A stretch of 64,000 bases of DNA from an uncultured Mediterraneibacter sp. (GTDB lineage Bacteria > Bacillota > Clostridia > Lachnospirales > Lachnospiraceae): the NCBI GenBank assembly GCA_944377745.1, contig CALWFV010000006.1, positions 59,115 through 123,114 of the forward strand. The letters are read 5' to 3'. This document shows, piece after piece, positions 7,812-17,190 of the stretch (positions within the stretch are counted from its first letter, which is position 1; the number at the start of each line of letters is the position of its first letter). Below the pieces are notes generated by a model. That model was not told where the DNA came from, searched no databases, and saw only the letters and a list, made by a program, of their open reading frames with translations. Position numbers and translations under genes: made by a program.

Positions 7812-10565
7812 TTATTTTGTCACATCAATCCAGCAGATCTCCAGACCCTTTCTGCGTTCCTCCAGGCTCATCGTATAGTTCCCTGCCTTGAGGAAAATAT
7901 CTTCCAGCTTAAGAATCTTCCACTTCCCGTCAGTCCCTCCCGACTGTATTGTTGCTGCCGGAGAATCATTCAGCAGAAGATTTGTTGAAGCCTGAGCAAG
8001 CGGAGATAATTCCGATCTCAATTTGACAATGAATTTATATCTTCCATCCATCCGAATCTCAAGCTCTGCTTCAATATCCTCCGGGCTGAAACGGACCGGC
8101 TTGAAGAACAGATCGTTCTCTGTTTCATCGTCCCGGACTTTTGGACCGCGCCGTGCAGCTTCCGTACCAAGTATAAACCGGCATATATTCATTGCCGTCC
8201 TCTGAAGCTCCGCGACAGTAAGATGCCCATTATTCAGTTCTTCCAATGTATTATCTTCAAAATTGTTTGTCTCCGCTCCTCCGTTCGTCACTACCATATA
8301 AAGGTCGTTCTGAGCGCGTATCATCGCGGCTGTATTTTTCATGTCCGGTTCGCCGCCGGTACAGGGGTCATTCATCTTTGCCCACCAGTCTGTCATAACA
8401 ATCCCATCAAACCCCCACTCTCCACGAAGTATCGTCGTGCAGAGATCATAATTTGATGCACACCAGTGTCCGTTGAGCGGATTATAAGCTGTCATTACCG
8501 ACTTTGCTTTTCCCTCTTTTACTGCCAGTTCAAATCCTTTCAAATAAATTTCCCTCAAAGCCCGCTCCGACACAATAGAGTCTGTTCTGTTCCGGTTATA
8601 TTCCTGGTTGTTACATGCAAAATGCTTTACCGTACCATATACACCGTTTTTCCCTAATCCGCGTACTGCCGCCGCGGCAAATGCTCCGGTCAGTCGCGGA
8701 TCTTCAGAAAAATATTCAAAATTTCGTCCATTCAGAGGATTTCGGTGAATATTTACACCAGGGCCAAGAAGTACATCAACCCGGTTTTCTTTCATTTCAT
8801 CTGCAAGAGTTCCGTACAGCTCTTCTATCAATCCAGGATTCCATGTGGATGCCAGCATGGTTCCGATCGGAAGCTGCGAAGCTTTCGCCCCATTGTCCAT
8901 CCGTATTCCAGATGGTCCATCCGCCGTGCACACCGCTGGAATTCCATATTTCTCAATACTCTCCGCCACTCCTCCAAATGCCGAAGCTGTTCCTGCCGTG
9001 ACTTTCGGACTACACATTCCTTCTCCTCTTACAAGAATCGCAAGTTCTTTCGAATTAAACTGTGCAATAAACTCTCTGAGGGATGCATTTCCAGACATAA
9101 CATCCTGGAAGTTGATGCCCTTGTTTCCGGTATACGGTATATCTTCCGGCAAATCTGCAAGGATTCTCTCTCCCAAAGACTCTTTCCCGATGGGGACAGA
9201 TTCATACAGGATCTCAAACTCATCCTTGCCCCGATCTTTTCCCGGTCTCATCCGTTGGAAATGTATTGTCGGAGCCATTGCTTCTCTGCAAGATCTCACG
9301 CAAATATCTTCTGCAGTATTCAATCCGTCACCAACCGTCTCAAATCCTGCAAGAACCTGTTTTTCCTCAAAGCATCTCACCATTTCAGCGCTTCTCACAT
9401 CTTTTCCTATATAGAAACGATATAATCCCTTTTCCAGCATATAAGAAGACAGGTAACCGGTTTTTCCTTCATCATCATAAGAAGACAGTTCTTCCACAGA
9501 GATTTGAAAGGAGAAGTGTTCCTCATGACCAGGGGCAAGTTCTCCGGTCTTACAGAAGCGGATCAGTTCTCTCTTCGGCTTTCCCATTCTCCCCTGAGGC
9601 GCCTCAAAGTACACCTGAACAACCTCTCTGCCCGAATACTGTGTTCCCGTATTTTTTACAATGCCTTCGAATACCACAAATACATTATCATCTTCGCATA
9701 TCCCTTTAGCAGACTTCACGCAGATTTCAAAGTCTGTATAGGACATTCCAAATCCAAACGGATACATTACCTTATCTTTGCAGAAAGTTTCAAAGTAGCG
9801 GTATCCCACGTAGATATCTTCTTCATAGATGTTTCTCTCCGCTCCTCCGAAGCAGGATGTGGTCGGATAATCTTTCAGATGCCAGGCGATCGTATCGGGC
9901 AGTTTTCCGCTCGGGCTCCTTACTCCAGTCAGGATGTCAACAAGGCTGTTTCCACCTTCCATCCCACCCTGCCATACATATAACACAGCACGGATATGCC
10001 CTCTGTAAACAGGATCTTCTGTCCACCGCATATCGATGAGATTAGACACATTGAGGAGCACGATCACAGTATCAAAATATTCTGTCACTTTCCGAAGAAT
10101 ATCCTTTTCGGTTTCCGTAAGATAATAGCTGCCGGATTTTGGCGCGTTGTCCTGATCTTCTCCTGCAGTCCTTCCTATCACAATGATCGCTTTATCGCTC
10201 TGCGCTCCCGCACTTCTGGCAAGATCATCTTCTATCTCCATTTCTTGCTGATGCCACGGTTCCTTTCCCCACTCTCCATTGCCATCATCAAATGGATGCT
10301 CAGTTATCCACTCCTCATATAGCCGGGCTAATTCTTCATTTACATTGATCTCCCGCTGTTTCCTTAACCCGTCGATCAAATTCGTAGTATATTCTACATT
10401 TACTGCTCCTCCGGATCCTGTTCCACTGCGATAATATTCTTTCTGGCATCTTCCAAAAACCGATACTCTTTCTCCCCGCCGCAGCGGAAGCGCCCCTTCA
10501 TTTTTCAGCATAATGATGCCTTCTGTTCCTGCATCCCTGCACAGGCGGATCATTCTTTCATTCAT
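7812..10565 (-). CDS. GH3 family beta-glucosidase, circularly permuted domain order
   Basis: A 917-residue glycoside hydrolase without a signal peptide, so probably cytosolic. The order is unusual: the GH3 C-terminal domain comes first (GIIMLKNEGALPLR near residue 16), then a fibronectin-III-like domain at about 290-400 (VVQVYFEAPQG), then the GH3 N-terminal barrel from about 500 (TADGPSGIR, GPGVNIHRNPLNGRNFEYF, KHFACNNQEYNR). The nucleophile Asp is in IVMTDWWA near residue 726. This permuted order is known from Ruminococcus and Butyrivibrio enzymes. It likely splits beta-linked glucosides brought in by the ABC system encoded upstream. Ribosome site GGAGGATATGGAAG; 16 bases after the preceding gene. 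Confidence 0.93.
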   Translation of the reverse strand: MNERMIRLCRDAGTEGIIMLKNEGALPLRRGERVSVFGRCQKEYYRSGTGSGGAVNVEYTTNLIDGLRKQREINVNEELARLYEEWITEHPFDDGNGEWGKEPWHQQEMEIEDDLARSAGAQSDKAIIVIGRTAGEDQDNAPKSGSYYLTETEKDILRKVTEYFDTVIVLLNVSNLIDMRWTEDPVYRGHIRAVLYVWQGGMEGGNSLVDILTGVRSPSGKLPDTIAWHLKDYPTTSCFGGAERNIYEEDIYVGYRYFETFCKDKVMYPFGFGMSYTDFEICVKSAKGICEDDNVFVVFEGIVKNTGTQYSGREVVQVYFEAPQGRMGKPKRELIRFCKTGELAPGHEEHFSFQISVEELSSYDDEGKTGYLSSYMLEKGLYRFYIGKDVRSAEMVRCFEEKQVLAGFETVGDGLNTAEDICVRSCREAMAPTIHFQRMRPGKDRGKDEFEILYESVPIGKESLGERILADLPEDIPYTGNKGINFQDVMSGNASLREFIAQFNSKELAILVRGEGMCSPKVTAGTASAFGGVAESIEKYGIPAVCTADGPSGIRMDNGAKASQLPIGTMLASTWNPGLIEELYGTLADEMKENRVDVLLGPGVNIHRNPLNGRNFEYFSEDPRLTGAFAAAAVRGLGKNGVYGTVKHFACNNQEYNRNRTDSIVSERALREIYLKGFELAVKEGKAKSVMTAYNPLNGHWCASNYDLCTTILRGEWGFDGIVMTDWWAKMNDPCTGGEPDMKNTAAMIRAQNDLYMVVTNGGAETNNFEDNTLEELNNGHLTVAELQRTAMNICRFILGTEAARRGPKVRDDETENDLFFKPVRFSPEDIEAELEIRMDGRYKFIVKLRSELSPLAQASTNLLLNDSPAATIQSGGTDGKWKILKLEDIFLKAGNYTMSLEERRKGLEICWIDVTK

Positions 10566-10581
10566 CTTCCATATCCTCCGA

Positions 10582-12129
10582 TCATATTCTCGGACTGCTC
10601 AGTATTTTATCTCCTTTTATTGTTCTCTCCCATACGACCGGCATCGTTGTTCCGGTCTCGCTTACAAGTACAAAGGGAATTGTCATAACATGACTGTTTT
10701 TGTTTTCTTCAAATCGGAGTTCCGCAACAAAATAATGAATATTCCGTTCCTGTTTCTCAGAACTAATCTCAAATTCCACAGCCTTGATCCCCGAACCCAT
10801 ATGCGCCATTGTAAGAAATACAGCCTGTTCGCTGGAAGGTCGGATCTCATACCCGTCTCTAGAATAGATATAGATTCTGACTCTGTCTGAATTAATAGAT
10901 TTTGAATTGTTTGAAAGGATAAATCTTATCTTCTTCTGTTCACCCTGTTTTAGCACCGGATCTCCACAGTAATCCAGTCGTACGGTGAGATACGGGAACT
11001 CATACTTTACAACATTCAGATCATCATATATATTCCTAAAATAGGACGGTGCGCAGAAGTCCGTTTTCTGTTCATCCATACTTCCGTTTTCTTCCGCAGC
11101 AGTCTCATAAAGTTTGTATACCCGCTCTGTCAGTTCTCCGATCGTACGCGGTATTTTCTTTTCCAGACGAAACGGATCCAGACTGATCGTTACAATAGAA
11201 TCACCTATGGGAGAAAGCCATTTTTCATCCATACAGTCGGTCCCATACATAATCCCAAAAAGAGCGGCGATCGTACCTGCCGTACAGTCCGTATCCTCTC
11301 CATAATGTACAGCTGTGCAGATCGATCTGTCAAAATCTCCTTTTCCGAACAGCAGGGCAAATACGATAATCATGATATTAGACGGAACATCCCACCCCAT
11401 CTTTCCCTGATCATATCCCTTTTCCGCATCTTCTACTGCGATTTCATGCCACTCCAGATGTCCTATATATTCCTTCATGATCAGTTCCCGTGACTCTTCC
11501 CATGTAATTCCTCTGTCGTATGCATCCAGAGCAGTCATTATACCTCTGTAAACCGCACATTCCTCCGGAATATATGTCAGGCCAATTTCGATCAGTTTCC
11601 GAATATCATTTTCAAAGAAAGCCGCACTCTCCATTGCGGTAATAAAAATCTCCGCATATACCCCTTCCCCGTTTCCATGATCCACGATTGCATCTTCAAA
11701 AGCATATCTTGCCGCCCGTTCCGGGTCTCCGGGATAAAGGCATGCCCAGATTTCCGAGCGGATATAAGATCCGCAGCTGTCCTTAAAATCATTATTGAAT
11801 GTACCGGTCACCGGTGGCTGCAGACCGGAGCGTAGATTAGTCTTGGCTGTGCCGTATTCCGCATGGGTAAATATCATGAACTCATTGAAATATTCTCCCA
11901 GTATCTTTGCGTCGATATCTACTCCTTTTTCTTCCATTGCGATCAGCCAGAGGATCTGAATATCAAGATCATCATTTGCCAGCGGTTTCCCATTGTTCTC
12001 ATGAGTATAATAAGTCACCTGATTTGCCGCCCGTTCCCATTCCATAGGCATTCCCAGGGTTCCTCCCACATTCTTTCCTACCCAGCATCCGTATACTTTC
12101 TTTTTGTATAACTCCTTACTGATAAACAT
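10582..12129 (-). CDS. ADP-ribosylglycohydrolase-fold protein in a sugar operon
   Basis: A 515-residue protein. The first ~330 residues fit the ADP-ribosylglycohydrolase (ARH) family: an N-terminal GCWVGKNVGGTLGMPMEW, the metal-binding-like LANDDLDIQILWL, and the late HYGEDTDCTAGTIAALFG with paired acidic residues. The last ~170 residues are beta-rich (VRLDYCGDPVLKQGEQKKIRF) and may form a carbohydrate-binding or accessory domain. ARH-fold proteins inside glycosidase operons are thought to act on N-glycosidic or unusual sugar linkages, but the substrate is not known. It lies between the permease gene at 12165 and the GH3 gene. Ribosome site AAGGAG. No signal peptide is seen. Confidence 0.85.
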   Translation of the reverse strand: MFISKELYKKKVYGCWVGKNVGGTLGMPMEWERAANQVTYYTHENNGKPLANDDLDIQILWLIAMEEKGVDIDAKILGEYFNEFMIFTHAEYGTAKTNLRSGLQPPVTGTFNNDFKDSCGSYIRSEIWACLYPGDPERAARYAFEDAIVDHGNGEGVYAEIFITAMESAAFFENDIRKLIEIGLTYIPEECAVYRGIMTALDAYDRGITWEESRELIMKEYIGHLEWHEIAVEDAEKGYDQGKMGWDVPSNIMIIVFALLFGKGDFDRSICTAVHYGEDTDCTAGTIAALFGIMYGTDCMDEKWLSPIGDSIVTISLDPFRLEKKIPRTIGELTERVYKLYETAAEENGSMDEQKTDFCAPSYFRNIYDDLNVVKYEFPYLTVRLDYCGDPVLKQGEQKKIRFILSNNSKSINSDRVRIYIYSRDGYEIRPSSEQAVFLTMAHMGSGIKAVEFEISSEKQERNIHYFVAELRFEENKNSHVMTIPFVLVSETGTTMPVVWERTIKGDKILSSPRI

Positions 12130-12164
12130 AAATAGATCTCCTTGTTATATTTAATTTTCTGATT

Positions 12165-12965
12165 CTATTCTTTCACCGCACCGTCTGTCGCACCGGAGGT
12201 CACAAATTTCTGAAGGATAAAATATACAGCCATGACCGGTACGATAATAATGAATAGTGATGCAAACAGTTTGCCTGTGTTCCCGCCATACATCTGCTGA
12301 AACTTTGTCGGGATTACCGTGATCGTCAACACACTGTCATTCCGAAGCATAATAGAAGCGAAAAGATATTCATTCCAGCTTGAAAGGAAAGTCCAGATCA
12401 CAGCCATAACAATAGAGGGTTTACACATAGGAACCGCAATCTTCCAAAGCGCTTTGAATGTAGTACAGCCGTCAATCAGTGCAGCTTCAAGCACCGTATT
12501 GGGAAGCGCGTCAAACCCGTTTTTAACTGTCAGAAGATTAAACGGTGCGATCAGGACCACGTATGGCCCCAACAATGATATATATGTGTTCAGGATTCCC
12601 ATGCCTGAACTAATCTGAAATACCGGAACCATGATCGCAGCAGCCGGAAGAAGCAGTGCGGATAAAAGGAAGATATAGATAAAATTCTTCCCCGGAAAAT
12701 TCAGTTTCGACAGAGCGAAGCCTGCCAGGATATCCATGATAACCACAAGCGCTACAACCAACAGAGTGATAATAATACTGTTTTTAAAATAGTTTTCAAT
12801 ATGATAGTTTGTCAGAATATCAATATAGTTCTGTAATCCGCCGCCCTTCAGCGATCCATAGACCAGAATCGCAATAGGTATAATGATCAGTGCCGCTAAG
12901 AATATCGTGACAAGATATGTCAGGAAGGATTTTATCGTCTTCTTTTTTTTCACTGATACCACCAT
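12165..12965 (-). CDS. Sugar ABC transporter permease (MalG type)
   Basis: A 266-residue membrane protein with about six helices and the inner-membrane EAA loop LEAALIDGCTTFKALWKIAVPMCKPS, which contacts the ATPase. It matches the MalG/LacG half of CUT1 sugar importers. It pairs with the MalF-type permease gene four bases upstream and the binding protein at 13998. No ATPase gene is present in the operon; CUT1 systems of Firmicutes usually share one MsmX-like ATPase encoded elsewhere. Confidence 0.92.
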   Translation of the reverse strand: MVVSVKKKKTIKSFLTYLVTIFLAALIIIPIAILVYGSLKGGGLQNYIDILTNYHIENYFKNSIIITLLVVALVVIMDILAGFALSKLNFPGKNFIYIFLLSALLLPAAAIMVPVFQISSGMGILNTYISLLGPYVVLIAPFNLLTVKNGFDALPNTVLEAALIDGCTTFKALWKIAVPMCKPSIVMAVIWTFLSSWNEYLFASIMLRNDSVLTITVIPTKFQQMYGGNTGKLFASLFIIIVPVMAVYFILQKFVTSGATDGAVKE

Positions 12966-12969
12966 CCCT

Positions 12970-13851
12970 TCAATATATTGATTTTGAATTGTATAGACGA
13001 AGCTGGATGACTGTGATGATCATGGCGATGACAAACATGACCACAGCTATCGTACAGGCGTATCCCTGTCTGAAATTTGTAAATGCAGCCTCGTACATAT
13101 AAGTCGCAAACGTCTGTGTTGAATTTGCCGGACCGCCTCCGGTCATGACTGATACAAGGTCGTACTGTTTCAGTGCTCCGATCACTCCGATGATCGTCAG
13201 ATTATAGGTCGTTCCTCTCACGAGAGGAACTGTAATGCGCGTCAGAATTTGAAAGCCACTGGCTCCGTCGATTTTAGCCGCTTCATAGAGATCATTCGAT
13301 ATCCCCATCATCGCTCCATAGTAAAGTGTCACGGAATATCCGGTCCACTGCCAGATGTTGATGATAATGATCACAAAAAACGCCGTCTTTGGATCAGACA
13401 GCCATGATCCCGCAAGAAAATCCAGACCTACCGCGTTGAAAAAAGCATTTAGATATCCTATATTGGGATCCATGATCCTGAAAAATATCTGTCCGATGAT
13501 GACCGAAGAAAGCACCGCTGGCATAAATATGACTGCTTTTGAAATATCTCTGCCAAAAAATTTCTTCCGAAAAAGATTCGCGATCAGAATCCCCAGAATG
13601 CTCTGGACGCCTACCGTCAAAACTGCAAAAAGCAAAAAGTTCTTCAATACCGTTTTAAATACCGGATCTTTTAACAATTCTATATAGTTCTGTATTCCTA
13701 TGAAAATCTTATCAGCTGCAATCCCGTTCCAGTCATAGAAACTGTTCTGTACATTAAAAATGATCGGATAGACCATAAATACTGTCACAAATATACAAAG
13801 CGGAATCACAAACAGATATCCCAGCATTTTACTGTTCTTATAATTTACCAT
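12970..13851 (-). CDS. Sugar ABC transporter permease (MalF type)
   Basis: A 293-residue membrane protein with six likely helices. The first is LGYLFVIPLCIFVTVFMVYP. The EAA loop is YEAAKIDGASGFQILTRITVP. It is the MalF/LacF half of a CUT1 importer, forming a heterodimer with the MalG-type subunit encoded next. An intrinsic terminator lies between its start and the binding-protein gene, so it should be expressed below the binding protein. Confidence 0.92.
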   Translation of the reverse strand: MVNYKNSKMLGYLFVIPLCIFVTVFMVYPIIFNVQNSFYDWNGIAADKIFIGIQNYIELLKDPVFKTVLKNFLLFAVLTVGVQSILGILIANLFRKKFFGRDISKAVIFMPAVLSSVIIGQIFFRIMDPNIGYLNAFFNAVGLDFLAGSWLSDPKTAFFVIIIINIWQWTGYSVTLYYGAMMGISNDLYEAAKIDGASGFQILTRITVPLVRGTTYNLTIIGVIGALKQYDLVSVMTGGGPANSTQTFATYMYEAAFTNFRQGYACTIAVVMFVIAMIITVIQLRLYNSKSIY

Positions 13852-13878
13852 TTTGTCAGACCACCTCTCATTTTTGAG

Positions 13879-13931
13879 AAAAAAGGAGACCGGATTTTCT
13901 CATCCCTGTTCCGGGGCTTTGTCCGGTCTCC
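13879..13931 (-). terminator. Partial terminator between binding-protein and permease genes
   Basis: On the minus strand, GGAGACCGGA (13931-13922) pairs with TCCGGTCTCC (13894-13885) and is followed by TTTTTTCTC. It sits after the binding-protein gene and before the permeases. Read-through control of this kind commonly keeps the binding protein in excess. Confidence 0.8.
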
Positions 13932-13997
13932 TGACTTGTTTTTCCGACCGGCACAGAGTGTGATGCTGCCGATCCTTTATTCAGTTATGCTCTCCTG

Positions 13998-15368
13998 TTA
14001 TTGAGCAGAGATAGAAGAGCATGCATCCGACATAGCCTGTGCCGCTTCAGCCGGTGTAGTTCCTCCTGTTGCCAGAAGCTGAAGATTATCAAACAGTGCA
14101 TCACTCATCTCTGTGTAGAGCGCTTCTCTAAATCCTACCGTGTTTCCGCTGGCGATGATGTCCGCAACAGTATCATATACATTTTGATATTCCTCTGTTG
14201 TCTCAGTCGTCATTTCCGGAGCGTCCTGCAATACACTGAAGAAGCCCAGTCCATCCACAACTGCCTGCTGCATATCATCAACCATCCATCTGATAAACTC
14301 CCACGCCGCATCTTTCACTTCGCTGGATCCGGTAATAGCCCACGAAACATCCGGTGCCACAATAGCTATGCTGTCTTTTCCTTCAATTGATGGCAGCGTA
14401 GAGACCCCGATTCCTCTCTTTGAAAAAACATCATAATAAGGATTAGAACTGTTCAATGACCCCAGATCCCAGGAACCATTGAAGATCATAGACGCGTCCC
14501 CGTATCCGTCATCGTCTCTCCAGACAGAATAGCCTTCATTATAAATTGTTGTCGTAGCTGCTCCATCCTGTACAATTCCTTCCGTATAGAGCTGTTGGAA
14601 ATATTCAAACGCTTTGACCACATCCTCCTGATTCCAGTCAGCTTCCAGATTGAATATCTGATTGCAGAGATCTTTATTAATGCTCCCCATTATCGTAATG
14701 AACATGTCATAGTTCTCCCATGCATCCTGTCCGCCAAATACCATAGGAATACTGCCGTTCTCACGCAGAGTTGACGATGCTTCTATCAATTCCTCCCATG
14801 TGGCCGGCATCGCATCGACTCCTCCTGCCGTAAGCTGTTCGTCCGCATACCATACTGTTCCGGCAACCGACATTGCGCTCGGGAATGCATAAATCTCCTC
14901 TCCTGACATTTCCACATTAGTAAAAGCGTCCGCCACAAATTTTTCCTTCCAGTTTTCGCCCCACTCTTCTTCTGCATATGGCGCCAGCGGTTCAAGCTGT
15001 GTCTTAAACTGTTCCAGAGTCGAACCTGCTGCAATACCGATCACATCCGGAGCCGTTCCTGCGGAAAGATCTACCCGAAGCTGATTATAATGATCTTCCT
15101 GTCTTGTCAAGATTACTTCCAGATCAATATCCGGATGGGATGCTTCAAACTCTTCCTCGATTGCCGCCTCAATATCATCATCTTCAGTAAACCCTTTGTA
15201 GTTTCCAAGCGCATACTGCCACGATTGAACTGTAAGTTTTGTTTTTTCCCCGTTGCTCTCTGTGTTTGTCTCTTCTGCGCCTGCTGTATCCGTATTTCCA
15301 GATGAACATCCTGCCGCCAGGCCAATCGTCAGACACAGTGCTGTAGCTAATGCAATCTGCTTTTTCAT
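13998..15368 (-). CDS. Sugar ABC transporter substrate-binding lipoprotein
   Basis: A 456-residue extracellular binding protein. The N-terminus is a lipoprotein signal: MKKQIALATALCLTIGLAAGCSS, with the acylated Cys at residue 21. It is followed by a low-complexity acidic linker (NTDTAGAEETNTES) and an SBP_bac_1 type fold (SWQYALGNY, LSAGTAPDVIG, MIFNGSWDL). Length and pattern fit CUT1 oligosaccharide importers. It is the first gene of the operon that ends with GH3 and the GH31 remnant, so a glucoside or xyloglucan-type oligosaccharide is a reasonable guess. The ribosome site is AAGGAGACGG. The upstream 180 bases are AT-rich and contain a possible promoter, TTTGCT - 17 bases - TAATAT, near 15435-15465. 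Confidence 0.93.
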   Translation of the reverse strand: MKKQIALATALCLTIGLAAGCSSGNTDTAGAEETNTESNGEKTKLTVQSWQYALGNYKGFTEDDDIEAAIEEEFEASHPDIDLEVILTRQEDHYNQLRVDLSAGTAPDVIGIAAGSTLEQFKTQLEPLAPYAEEEWGENWKEKFVADAFTNVEMSGEEIYAFPSAMSVAGTVWYADEQLTAGGVDAMPATWEELIEASSTLRENGSIPMVFGGQDAWENYDMFITIMGSINKDLCNQIFNLEADWNQEDVVKAFEYFQQLYTEGIVQDGAATTTIYNEGYSVWRDDDGYGDASMIFNGSWDLGSLNSSNPYYDVFSKRGIGVSTLPSIEGKDSIAIVAPDVSWAITGSSEVKDAAWEFIRWMVDDMQQAVVDGLGFFSVLQDAPEMTTETTEEYQNVYDTVADIIASGNTVGFREALYTEMSDALFDNLQLLATGGTTPAEAAQAMSDACSSISAQ

Positions 15369-15550
15369 AATCCGTCTCCTTTATCTGTAATTTGTTATAG
15401 AACTTATAGTTTCAATTCGCCGGCTTTTGATACAAATATATTACTATCTTTTGAAATTTTAGCAAAGAGAGAATTTCCTGTTTTTATAGGGGGATTTTTT
15501 TAGCTGCAACGAATTGTCCTCTATAATTCTTTTTTAAACCCAAACAGCAG

Positions 15551-15591
15551 GAGACCGCAGCCGTTATCCGTCTGATAACAGCTGCGGTCTC
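15551..15591 (-). terminator. Hairpin after the GH32 gene
   Basis: AGACCGCAGC (15552-15561) and GCTGCGGTCT (15581-15590) form a strong stem with an inner GTTAT/ATAAC extension. On the minus strand it is followed by a moderately T-rich stretch. It probably ends the GH32 transcript and insulates the next operon. The remaining bases 15592-15683 contain a short direct repeat GGATTCGGATC and nothing else recognised. Confidence 0.6.
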
Positions 15592-15683
15592 TCTACACCA
15601 TTATTCACCTATTTATTTCACGCCAGGATTCGGATCTGTCCCCGGGTTCAGTTCCCGGATTCGGATCACATATCAACCCGGCA

Positions 15684-17168
15684 TCACACCAGGTCATATT
15701 TCACCACGTCCATATTCACCGTTCCGTCTGCGAAGAACGAGATCCCGTCCGCCGACTGGTCCGTATACATGGTCGCTGTCATGACCTGCTCCCCATCGTT
15801 TACAAAGACTTCCACGCTGAACCGGTCCAGGATCACCCGCAGTTTCAGCTCTCCGTTTCTACTGTTCACAAGGCTTCTCCTCTGATGGATGATCGCCCTT
15901 CTGGAACCGGAGAATTTCCGGTCTACTTTGAGGACCGACTCGCGGGGGCGGAAGCTGACCGCTGTCTGATACTTCTCATCCTGGGCGAAACGCAGGGCGA
16001 ACTTCTGGTAGAGCTTTTCCCCTTCCGCCGGGCGCAGGGTCAGTTCCATGTCCACTTTCCGCCCTCTGATCCCGTTCAGGCTGATCACATCGGAGAATGT
16101 CACATTGTGGTATTCCACTTTGTCTCTCCTCATTTCATCCAGCTCTCTCACCGGTCTCTGATAAAGCCGTCCGTCTTTTAGGAACAGTTCTCTGGGAAGG
16201 CTCATCTGACCGAACCACTTTTCCTCCGGGGAGCGCAGGCTGCACGCGTCCCAGTTCTGCATCCAGCCGATCATCACTCGCCTGCCGTCCGGAGTCAGGA
16301 CAGTCTGGGGAGCATAGAAGTCGATCCCGTAATCGATCGCCTGGTTATGCTGTTCCGTGAATTTCCCGGTTTCCTCATCATACTCTCCGGTCAGGCAGAG
16401 GGTGCCGTTTCCGTTATGGTACTCAAACCCTTCCGGCAGCATATCCTGCGGGCTTGTCAGGAGGACCCATTTCCCGTCCAGCTCAAAAAAGTCCGGGCAT
16501 TCCCACATCTTGCCGAACCGGTTTTTATTTGCGGCAAGTATGCTTTTAAATTTCCACTGAAATCCGTCCGGGCTGGTATACAAAAGGATCTGCCCGCTTC
16601 CGTCCGCCGGACGGCTTCCGACTACGCAGCAATAGGTGCCGTCTTCCGCCTGCCACATCTTCGGGTCCCGGAAGTCGTGGACACTGCTCCCTTCCGGGAT
16701 ATCAGTTTTGTCCAGCACCGGATTCCTCTCATATTTTTCATAATCCACGCCGTCGCCCACGGCAAGGCACTGGGTCTGCACATCGCCGTATTCGCCGTTT
16801 TCCTGCCTTTCCCTGACAACTCCGGTATACATCAGGAGCTGCCTGCCGTCCGGGAGCGTTACCGCGCTCCCGGAAAAGCAGCCGTCCCGGTCGTAAGCCT
16901 CATCCGGCGCCAGAGCCGCCGGAAGGTACTCCCAATGCAGAAAATCTTTTGTCACCGCGTGCCCCCAATGCATGGAATCCCATCGCGGTTCATACGGGTT
17001 ATACTGGTAAAACAGATGGTACTGTCCGTTATAATATGAGAATCCGTTGGGGTCGTTCATCCAGCCGGTACGCACAGACAGATGAAAATCCGGGCGTTCC
17101 TCTTTTTTTATCATTTTTTCAGAAGCTTCTTCGTATTTTCTTGCTTCACGCAGTGTCTGACTTGTCAT
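15684..17168 (-). CDS. GH32 sucrose/fructan hydrolase
   Basis: A roughly 494-residue beta-fructosidase. The five-blade propeller is at about 25-330, with nucleophile motif WMNDPNG (Asp), the FRDPKMW motif (RDP stabiliser) and the acid/base Glu in MWECPDFF. A beta-sandwich C-domain follows (ends VFVNDGEQVMTATMY). There is no signal peptide, so it acts inside the cell on sucrose or short fructo-oligosaccharides. Start chosen at 17168, 22 bases after the binding-protein gene stop; a longer in-frame start at 17237 would overlap that gene by 47 bases. It is the last gene of the LacI-controlled lplB-lplC-SBP-GH32 operon, which defines the locus as fructan/sucrose uptake and cleavage. Confidence 0.94.
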   Translation of the reverse strand: MTSQTLREARKYEEASEKMIKKEERPDFHLSVRTGWMNDPNGFSYYNGQYHLFYQYNPYEPRWDSMHWGHAVTKDFLHWEYLPAALAPDEAYDRDGCFSGSAVTLPDGRQLLMYTGVVRERQENGEYGDVQTQCLAVGDGVDYEKYERNPVLDKTDIPEGSSVHDFRDPKMWQAEDGTYCCVVGSRPADGSGQILLYTSPDGFQWKFKSILAANKNRFGKMWECPDFFELDGKWVLLTSPQDMLPEGFEYHNGNGTLCLTGEYDEETGKFTEQHNQAIDYGIDFYAPQTVLTPDGRRVMIGWMQNWDACSLRSPEEKWFGQMSLPRELFLKDGRLYQRPVRELDEMRRDKVEYHNVTFSDVISLNGIRGRKVDMELTLRPAEGEKLYQKFALRFAQDEKYQTAVSFRPRESVLKVDRKFSGSRRAIIHQRRSLVNSRNGELKLRVILDRFSVEVFVNDGEQVMTATMYTDQSADGISFFADGTVNMDVVKYDLV

Positions 17169-17190
17169 ATCAATCCGATTCCTTTCCTGC

